Shown here piece after piece: positions 34,977 through 43,564 of a stretch of DNA of 43,564 nucleotides. Source of the DNA: Apostichopus parvimensis. Lineage: Eukaryota; Echinodermata; Holothuroidea; Aspidochirotida; Stichopodidae. The stretch lies in NCBI GenBank assembly GCA_000934455.1, contig KN892528.1, positions 1,547-45,110 on the forward strand, in the 5' to 3' direction. The position numbers were made by a program, and so were the translations under genes. Within the stretch, counting starts at the first letter, position 1; each line of letters begins with the position of its first letter. The notes beneath the pieces are model-generated. The model searched no databases. It was not told the origin of the DNA and was given only the letters and a program-made list of their open reading frames with translations.

Positions 34977-36095
34977 TGTCATCCTGAAAATCCCCCCCCC
35001 CCCGCACCCAACCACCCCAAAACAAAAGATTTCTCAATGACTAACATAATCGTTCTGGTCTGTCCTTTCAAACCATCACATTCTATTTCCTCACTTCCAA
35101 AATTCATTGCCCTCGTAAGAGTATATATATATAAATCTCAACATGCAGTGATCGAAGTATTACCTATTTCTAAGACTATAGTGCATGGTCAATGGGAATG
35201 CATTAGCAATGTGAAGACATGTTAGTAAGGAGCTATGTATAAACAGAGACCTGTAATCACTGCAAACATGACAACGCCATGAAACCTTGTTGCGATACCT
35301 AACTTTATATGGCAGACAGATGATTTGGGATATATCCTAAAACAACATGCTTATAGAGGTGCAATATATCATACAATAGCCTAATCCATGACAACCATGA
35401 CAGCCCAGAATCCTATATTAAAATTCAGCTAGATCTAGATCAGTCATGAAGATGTTTATTATATTCCATAGCAACTCCCTGGTTTGGGGCTAGATGAAAT
35501 TTTTCATTTTTTATTTGGAAAGCACTACTTTATCAAACTAAAACACACTGCTGCAAACTTGCAATAAATATTTTGTTATGATCAATGTACTCCCAGTTTC
35601 CTTTAAGTTTGGAGAGGAGAGAATGGGGGGTAAGTGGGGGAAGGAGGAGTACAGAGGGCAGAGCATCATTTTTCAAACACAAAACAGCTGCTTTATGCAT
35701 GTTATTGTATCTGAGCTGTAAAAAGTCAATACAATCCTACAGTTGGATAAATTTAAAAATGATCAAGAATGCATGCTGCTGGACCTATAGGTACCCCACG
35801 TTACAGGTATGATATTCAGTGTAAAATGAAAAAAAACATTCAAACTTCCAACTTCTAATTTACTTAGTTTAGTCAAATAACCTACAACCCAAGAAACTTT
35901 CGGTACCATAGATCCCAATTCAAGGCCACACAATTCCAATTAAGACACGACTATAGTTTGAACAGGTAGAATCAATTATACATGTAAGTAATTGGCAGTT
36001 AACACAGTTGTAAACAGCTTAACAACATATGTTTAATTATAATTTGCAACGGTAGAGCAAACATTTTTTTTTTTTTTTATGATAGACACTAACTT

Positions 36096-36163
36096 ACCTG
36101 AGATAGCCGTTGATAGACGGCAGCTACTGGATCTCTAAACAGATTGTTACGGCTGCCAGATCC
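36096..36163 (-). CDS. candidate coding exon, not matched to KIDINS220
   Basis: The minus strand has a strong donor, TATCTCAG|GTAAGT, at 36094-36095. Before it, one frame is open back to a TAA near 36219, reading (from an ATG at 36208) MNAFVTYLEAWRGSGSRNN, then LFRDPVAAVYQRLSQ. The other two frames are blocked. The frame leaves in phase 0, which would match the phase-0 acceptor at 30604. The 5' limit is uncertain. Possible acceptors are AG after TTGGAG, CTGGCAG or CTGTTTAG (36163, 36154 or about 36136), all phase 2, as is the donor of the segment at 36959. It could also be a first exon starting at 36208. It does not resemble any ankyrin repeat. Confidence 0.3.
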
Positions 36164-36958
36164 CCTCCAAGCTTCAAGGTATGTGACAAATGCATTCATA
36201 TCATAAACTTAAAAAACACAGCCTGCATTTAGGCTACACACAAATCACACACAGCATTGTCATAGAATGAATGAGCACAAGTTAAAAGTTCCTGCCATTT
36301 CTTACACAGAGGACCATTGCTTCCTGTTTGCTGGCATTTGCACAACATCAAATAAACCAAAAAACATCCAGACTATTAGAAAGCGATATAGAGAGAGAGC
36401 CATTTACTCATGACGGCATTCAGCTACCGATAAACTTCCCAGAACAATTACCGACCCAAACCTAACAAATCAACTGTACCGACTATGTACTGTACGTGAC
36501 GAACATCAAACCAATTTCCACTAATAAATATTACTCCAAATATCATTCTCAGCAAACATCTCTCAATCGAAGCAACAAAAATAGCTCCAAAATTAAATTC
36601 AGACTGCTTTGGCTACATGCTGTCCCAATTTTCTTTCCTTTTTCCTGTTTTTCAAGTAGTGTCGTTCAAGAGTGGTTCTGCAACAGAACAGCTCCAAGAC
36701 CAATTCTGAAGCATCCACGGGCAAACAGTAGGCTCCTCAGCGTACGACTACTCAGCCCTCTCAAGTTGATGATGTAATAATTCACGCTAGCTAAATTGTC
36801 ATATTCCAAACAACCATCAGCAAATCTGTGCTCTATAAGCAAGCAGAGTTATTCTCCTCCAGAACACGGCTGAGTAAGTCAAATTATCAATAAAGGAAAG
36901 ACTCCCGTGGTGAGTGGGCACTGGGTGAACGTTAACTCATACTCAGATCCATAAATAC

Positions 36959-37062
36959 CTCAACTGCAATACTGATGGAGGGACAAACTTCTCGTCTCCC
37001 AAACATCTTGCTGATAGTGTCAAAACATCCTCTTGAACAACTTCAATCAATTTGTGCCCAGC
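36959..37062 (-). CDS. candidate coding exon, unknown protein
   Basis: The minus-strand acceptor ATGGATTCTTTCAG precedes 104 bases with exactly one open frame, ending at TTGAG|GTATTT (phase 2). The reading is AGHKLIEVVQEDVLTLSARC, then LGDEKFVPPSVLQL. It looks like an ordinary globular helix-rich segment, but I cannot place it in KIDINS220 or in any family I recall. Its phase-2 exit fits the possible phase-2 acceptors of the 36.1 kb segment. Chance open frames of this length are common, so the case rests on splice sites plus composition. Confidence 0.3.
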
Positions 37063-40014
37063 CTGAAAGAATCCATGATTGACTGAACTGTCGGAAAAAC
37101 CAACAGGTTTTAAGACAGTAAAAAACCCTGCATCCCCGCGTACGATTTATGTCAGCTTTGTTTACAAGTAACTAACCAAAGGAAAAAAGAGCTACAAATC
37201 TTTCAGAAACATTCACTTTTTTTCCTTGTTTTTTCTGTATTGTGACCAGAGACTTTAGTATTGCATAATGTGAATGAGACATATGGCTTTTACAAACTTT
37301 ACGAGGAGGATCTTGTCGATTGAGCTTGCACATAACTGAGGATCTATCTGCGAGGCATTCTGCATACGGTGGATGCACTTGTAGCATTCTGCCTCTCTCC
37401 CCTGAGAGAGTCTTCAACAATAAATCAGTATTCTTGGAGGAAAGATCACGAGCATAAGAGGCAACATAACAAATGCGAATTAAAGGAATCTGAGGGGCTG
37501 GGCTAGGTAGAAAAGGAACTGGCTTTGCAGTCGAGTAATTGGAAAACAAAACACACGTTGAGAAGAAGCTGGTGGGGATGTCAATGACATCGTTAAATTA
37601 TGTTGTCTATACGGAAGCCCTTGTACTGATTAACTTCAGCTGTCACGTCTGTTGGCAAATTATATGCAACAACTGAATCCTCTGTACACATGCATAGAAC
37701 ATGACATAAACATGTCATTTCAACTGGCATAGCTCTTACGACAAAAACCGGTCATCTTGCCAAAAAAAAAAAACAGTTAACATGCCCAAAACGGGAAAGA
37801 TGAAAATGTACAGAAGATTGTAAAGTCCTTAAAATGTTCTCGACAGATAAGTAATCAGTCCATGTATATTTAAAATGTATTTATAGTCTTGTGTGGTTAC
37901 ATGACTCGCGAGATATGGCGTTGAACAAGTTGTCAAAATCATTTCATTTGATTACCCGTGAGAAGGAGTGCATGCATGGAACCTACTTTAAGCCACGGAG
38001 TAAAAAAACCCTCTGGACCAATGTACATACACAGCATGTAAATTGGCGAAAAAATGCATAAATGCATTCTGCGGAGTTTATTATGACAGCCGTTGGATGT
38101 TTGCACAAGGTCAACAAGCATACGACAATTGTTAATGAAATCAACATGACAAGTTTCCAGAAACATCTCTTGCAGGGGGCCTTTTCAGCTTTTTCGAGTA
38201 CATCAGTTAAATTCTTCACTTGAGTTCACATAATTGAGTTTATGCTGGGAAAGAGCTTCTGTTTTTCTCTCTTTCTCTGGTTTTTAGACTTTGCAGTCCG
38301 GGGTGAAAATTGGTTACAGTTTTCCCTTGTCAATTAGCACTACATTACTACAATCCCTCCCGCACCATAATGTCATGTTAAACAACTTATCTTTTCTATT
38401 TTTTGATAGATGTCTGTTAAACTGACTGTCAATTGACATCCAGTTGCAGTAGTTGAAGTTAGTTTTTTAATTTTAACATTTTCTACAAATTCAACATTTA
38501 TTTTCTCACTTGAAGGTTTTTTTGGATTGTAAAGCTGCACTGGATTTCACACACAATTAACTGTCATTACACTAGGTGGCTATAAATATATGAACCAGGA
38601 AATGTGTCTTCATAAGATGGATCACTTTTACATCGGTAGAGTTCACAAAAATTGCTTGCCGGTGTGTGACAGAATACCAGGGTTTGTAACAAATTCAAGA
38701 GACTGCAATAAAGTGAGGGACTATTTTAAGACAACATAATGATATCTTCAGAGAAGCAGCATAAATAATTCGCAAAATAAATTGCATAACTTTACGTCCT
38801 AACTAGTACCAAGTCAAACACCTAACCATTTCATTTACCAGATTCTTTATGAAGTAGAACATGTTATATACGGATTGAATGAAAAGAACCTAGCTAACAC
38901 TGAAATACATTTTGACGGCTGGCTGAAACCTCATCTTCCTGTAACATGCCATGTCATTTATACATGAGTAAAGTTAAGGACCAAAAATATGGGGTGTGTC
39001 GAAAATTCCACACCAACCCACAAGTGTAACACTCATACACCATCAGAAGATCTCAAGCAATACATGAGAAGTTTCAGAGTCTTCCCCTGTTTGCTACAAT
39101 TTTTCTTTTTTTACAGGACAATAATTTCAGTGACTTCTTCCCTTTCTGGTAAACTTTTATGCAAATTAGCTGTTATGTTAAGCCCGGATAAACAAGGCTA
39201 TGAAACTTAAATACTTACAATTGTTGGCATTAATATTATAAATATAATGATTATGTGGTATTATATTCACCACTTCATGGGACATAAACAGCTTCCATCA
39301 CACCATCCCAATCCCAATTTGTCATATGAAAGATATCAACGGTTCAAAACAAAGCATGCACGGTTATAATTTCATCTGTGATACATATGATCTGACAGAC
39401 CTTCAATAATACTTTGGTAAATTATGTAATGGTCTCTCCATCTGTTTTATATACAATCTCGTCGGATGTGTCTACACTGTGATGGATGGCTTCATGTCTC
39501 ACGATTGTGGTTAAAAAAAAAAAATTCTCCCACTGAATCACAATTTGTAACAAACTTAGCCAGACTCATTTTATATGTTTAAGGACTTGGTTTTGGAGAT
39601 CATTTATCAAATTATTCTTTGCAAATTACAATAGAATACTTAGAATTAAGTTTAAAGGGGACACAAACCAAACGATATGCTCCATCTTTGGCTTGTGTGA
39701 AAAAGACTTTTGTGAACGGCAACTCCCCTATAAAATGAGCTAAGAAATATTTTGTTCCTTTGGGGGGGGGGGGCGGGAGGAGAGATCCTAGCTCAAAAGT
39801 TGAGTCTGGTAATAGTCGTTTTGCTTTCTATTTGCTTTCCTTTCATATTTTCAAGGTAGCATGTTAATAGTGTGGATTGACACTGCAACCAATCCTATTA
39901 TATTAAAGTTCATTTATTGAGGTTCAATATTTTAGATTCACATTTGTAAGAAACCCATCTACATTACAGCAAATGAACACTAAATAAATAAATAAAAATA
40001 AATAACTGAAGCAC
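37063..40014. other. no recognised gene
   Basis: Low-complexity AT-rich DNA. A 125-codon open frame on the minus strand (37549-37172) has no family resemblance. No ankyrin exon was seen. Confidence 0.5.
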
Positions 40015-40129
40015 ATATATGTACGGCTGGCTGAAGTCATGGTTGAACCTGATGAAGTCTATAGCCTCTGTCATATCTCTCAAATGGAATAACGTTTTCC
40101 TTAGCTGTTTGGAGAATGTTTTCGTGACT
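40015..40129 (-). CDS. candidate coding exon, unknown protein
   Basis: After a plausible acceptor (CATCTCTGGCCTATTTGAGTAG) the minus strand reads VTKTFSKQLRKTLFHLRDM, then TEAIDFIRFNHDFSQPYIY, in a frame open for about 68 codons. Possible donors are AGCC|GTACAT at 40025 or TATAT|GTGCTT at 40015, both weak; the latter would leave in phase 0 and fit the segment starting at 37062. The residues are rich in charged helix-forming positions and not in simple sequence, so a real exon is possible. I recognise no family. Confidence 0.28.
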
Positions 40130-43094
40130 CTACTCAAATAGGCCAGAGATGGTTGATGGGTTTGTGTCTCCTATAAGTACCCCCACCCCCCCATCTAGGC
40201 TTTGTGTTATAGCACCTAAAATGCAGTTTAATAAAAGTTTACAGTGCGAAAAAGTTGCCCTGGATTTTACAAGATTGCGGTAAGTATAGTCTCTGCAAAC
40301 AGCTGTCTTTCTTCTCTTACTTCAACAGACATATCAGACACATTCGCTCAATGACTCACTCCCATCTATTCCCATCTTTGAAACCACAAAATTACAAGAC
40401 ATATCTAACACAAAATATCTCTAGCATATGAATTTCCACTTCCCGACCACAAAGATATGCCACAACATATTGTAAAATAACAATCTCCTTATAAAGAATG
40501 TGGCATGGTGGATTGATTTTGCTTCTGGTTAAGAAATTAGCATATTTGCAACTATGGTATAGTGTCCTACAAGAAATTTTTTTTTTATTTCCATGACAGA
40601 ATTGTGTAAAATAAGTGGGGAAAAGAAATTAAATGAAGTTAAGGTGAGACATGCAGAGTGTAACTAATTTTTATCATGAACAAAGAAAAGCAGACCTCTG
40701 AAGTAAAAACGAAAATCATCTTCAGGTTGGTTTTTACATCAAATCTTCTGAATCAAACAATTGATCTGCCCCCTCATTACTGATAATTAAAAAAACTTAA
40801 TTAGTTATCCCTTGTTTTTTTGCCAGAAATATCAAATTCCACCAATGTTTCTTTTAAATTTGTATCTCCACTAGCCTGAAGGTACCTATTAGTTTCCAGC
40901 AGTTTTCTTTAAAGCACTACAACCTTCAGTGACGGTAATTTTTTTCTTGGAATACACACATGATAATTTCAGAAGGCTTGAAATATCCCACAGAACACTA
41001 CAAAACTGTTCAAGTTTTTTTTGAAAATCTCCCTTACCTTGCTAATGAGCAACTTTGTAGATGTGTGCCTTGTGTCATACTTTCTACATTTCAAATTTTG
41101 CAATACCCCCACCAAAACCTGTCAGGCACATTTCTGGATGCCCAAAGACAACCTCATTCAATTAGTAAGCGGTGCAGGCCGCATTAGACGAATGGCTACA
41201 ATGACATGTATCAGCAGGAAATTAATTGCCAGTGAATAGTATGAAATCTTTGCATGCCATTCATACAATATAATTGCATAATACGTATATGATACATTTA
41301 TCAAATGGTTAACCAATACAGGAAAGACAGAAGCAAACACAAGCCTAACCACTGTTAGTCTGTAGATTTACTTACAGGTAAAACCCAAAAAATGTTGCCT
41401 TTATTGTTAAATTTTGTCACGTTATTTTACTGGATGAACAAGGAAATGAGGGAGGCCAAATACTACAGTAGTTGCTCCTCCTGACGTATATGTGTTTAAA
41501 TGGAAGAGGGAATCTAGAGGATGCATGAGGAGATGCCTGGAGAGAGGTGCATGGTGATGGTGATGCTTAGATGAAACGGATACAATTATAATCCTAATCG
41601 CCTTCGTTCCTGTGGTTTTGCGCAGTCTAATGATTGTAAACACTGTGAAAGAGCAAACCTACCACACAAAAACTTGCACGTTTTACACATGTATAATTAG
41701 TGGATTGAAGCAATTTTAAACAAAAATTATGGTTATTTTGGAACACTTTTAATGAGCTGATCTTTGCAAACTGGGGTGGTTTATAATGAGGATATGTATA
41801 GTAGGCTGAAAGCTCATCTGTACTTTGGGTCATTTTTGGGGTCAAATCTTTGCATCTCTTTAGGATCAATCTCATATACCCCTCAGACTATGCCTCTTCA
41901 ATGATACATTTCAATAATTAAATAGAGATGGGGGATATGGTGGTAGGAGGAAGGGATGGTGTTTAACTAGGATGGTGTTTACCCCTTCTTCTTTACCTTT
42001 GGCACTTATCTGATCTCAAACAACAGCATAGACAGATTTTTTTTTTTGTCGGGAAATACTAAGACTCTCCCCTGGTGAAGTCAGGCCTGCCCATCATCTT
42101 ATAAGGTTACCAAAAGGTAAGTTTTATCAGTATAACTTAAGAAGCTCATTTCATTATGCAGATGCAACAGATAACAACCCTGTCTGCCCAGACTTCGTCA
42201 TCTATCACCCTTTATAATTACTCTCTTCACACTGTCTTCCACTAAATTAATCAGAGCACTGCTCCACTAAGAAAAGTCCCACTAGCATCATCTACTCAAA
42301 TTAATATAGATTGCTTACAGGGTTCCAAAGAAGCCTGAAAAAGCACAAAAACTGGACTTCCCTCTAAATCAAAAAAAAAGTGAAGTAACTTTAATACCAG
42401 AGTATTTCACTTGACCTAGAATGTTACCTCATGCTAATACAAAGTATGGTAATTGGTAATTAGTTGAAACCGATTGAAAGTATTTATTAATTTCGTTTCA
42501 TCGTGAAGAAAATAAAGTGTTGTATGTACTACATGCCTATCTATCAAAGTTATTTCTGCTGCATCTAACAGAAGAGGTCTCACACAGCATGTAAAGTATA
42601 TATATATCTTTCATTTCACATCTAGCGTGCAGAGGTTTTAATACTAAGCATTACTCTTTAATGAGAGACAGAGAGAGAGCGAAGAGATATTATGGGAACA
42701 GCTTCTGAGATCTTAAATTACACCCCTGAAAAGTAGGGCGATTCCTATCGTGAATGCAGAGGAGGAGCTCACAACGTGATTGCACATATAATAGTGTATG
42801 TATATATATACTCTTCGTGTTCATTCAACAGAACGACAAAAAGCAACGATGAATAAAACATGCAGCCCGTATTAATAGCAGCCTACTAACTACAAACTCT
42901 AAATCTGGGAGGAGGGAATTTAAAATATAATAATACTAATAAAAAAAAAAAAAGAAGATATTTGACAAAGGAAATTAAAACAGACTAGGATGAAACTTTA
43001 GGGGGAGGAAGCGGGGGGGGGGGGGGCGTGAAGAATTCTGTGTGTTATATATAGGAAGCTGTAGGCTTGTAGTATGTAGTTTGTAGCAGGATTC
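40130..43094. other. no recognised gene
   Basis: AT-rich DNA with simple-sequence patches, including a G run at 43013-43026. Several open frames of 60-80 codons occur on both strands, but none shows a recognisable motif or supported splice pair. Confidence 0.5.
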
Positions 43095-43470
43095 ACATAC
43101 ATGTTATGGATAGAAGTATTGATGAATACTGTGTACAGCTTAATTTAAGCAGGAATCATGCAATGTTCTTGATAGCTGTATGTCCATACATGTAGTGTAC
43201 AGTTTGATATAGAGCAGTAATGATGTTGTTCTTGATACAGCTTTGTATCCATGTATGTATACTATGTGTAACTTGATGTAAGGCAGAAATCAGATATTCT
43301 TGATAAATGTAATCCATGAATAATGTTGCAGCTCAGTCTAAAGCAAGAATCAATGTTCTGTGATAGCTGCATTTTTGTAAGTAGATTACAATTTGATATA
43401 AAGCAGGGAATGACATATGTTCTTGATAGCTGTGTATAGCTGTGTACAGTTTGATATAAAGCCTAAAGCA
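43095..43470. repeat. diverged tandem repeat, about 60-base units, 6 copies
   Basis: Units recur about every 58-66 bases, each with TGTTCTTGATAGCTGTAT-like sequence (43166, 43226, 43292, 43350, 43416) and TGTACAGTTTGATATAAAGC plus AGGAATCA-like sequence between. An earlier partial unit starts near 43095. The copies are considerably diverged. Confidence 0.85.
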
Positions 43471-43564
43471 ATGCGATATGATGTACATGTGCACATTCCA
43501 CGCCACAGTGCCATATTATAACAGATCCATGGATATAGTCTAAGCCTACCTATCCACTGTAGAT

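Larger units (their letters stand above)
30605..36094. other. no recognised gene; probable intron of KIDINS220
   Basis: AT-rich DNA upstream of the first readable KIDINS220 exon. It contains a three-copy tandem repeat (33805-33998), a C-rich tract (34456-34498) and the fuller SINE (34749-34976). No ankyrin-coding segment was seen on the minus strand. Confidence 0.6.

Noticed and set aside
37172-37549. 125-codon open frame on the minus strand
   Set aside because: Longest unassigned open frame, but it shows no recognisable motif and no clear splice or start context. The residues look like random translation (SNYSTAKPVPFLPSPAPQIP).
37939-38219. Minus-strand frame with a hydrophobic stretch (LVMLISLTIVVCLLTL) that could be a membrane exon
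   Set aside because: No convincing acceptor or donor frames it, and the rest of the frame is cysteine-rich and irregular. A single hydrophobic run in AT-rich DNA is expected by chance.
42066-42116. Possible + strand exon ending at CAAAAG|GTAAGT
   Set aside because: A consensus donor exists, but only about 17 open codons precede it, the acceptor is weak, and no partner exon was found on the + strand.

Overview
The window is nuclear DNA of an animal. It is AT-rich, with small exons joined by GT-AG introns from about 160 bases to nearly 10 kb. It also carries minisatellites, a tRNA-derived SINE, a non-LTR retrotransposon 3' end and a 50-base run of N (an assembly gap). The gene content and repeat types fit a marine invertebrate. 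The SINE and LINE ends look like those of echinoderms or other invertebrate deuterostomes, but that placement is a weak inference.

One gene dominates. A minus-strand orthologue of KIDINS220 (ARMS, the ankyrin-repeat-rich membrane-spanning scaffold) runs from 30604 down to 605. Fifteen exons can be read by hand with matching splice phases. They encode about 850 consecutive residues, roughly the middle half of the protein. In transcript order these are seven 99-base exons that each encode exactly one 33-residue ankyrin repeat (30604 to 14629); an exon with the last ankyrin repeat and a conserved linker (11620-11443); and a KAP-family P-loop NTPase. The NTPase has its Walker A motif at 10694-10662, two membrane segments, a cytosolic stretch, two more membrane segments and Walker B at 7293-7267. 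Two conserved post-KAP exons follow (1377-1191 and 770-605). The N-terminal ankyrin repeats and the C-terminal tail were not found and presumably lie outside the window.

Layout by region: 1-7.7 kb holds post-KAP exons, one candidate cassette exon (5363-5256) and a minisatellite. 7.7-11.6 kb holds the KAP NTPase exons and a C-rich minisatellite. 11.6-14.6 kb is a repeat-rich intron (SINE tail, 0.9 kb minisatellite, LINE 3' end). 14.6-20.7 kb holds six one-repeat ankyrin exons. 20.7-30.5 kb is a 9.8 kb intron with the gap. 30.5-30.6 kb is an isolated ankyrin exon. 30.6-43.6 kb has no recognised exon, but it contains a full SINE, tandem repeats and three minus-strand exon-like segments (40.1, 37.0 and 36.1 kb) that do not match KIDINS220. 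Those three segments are the main unexplained coding signal in the window.
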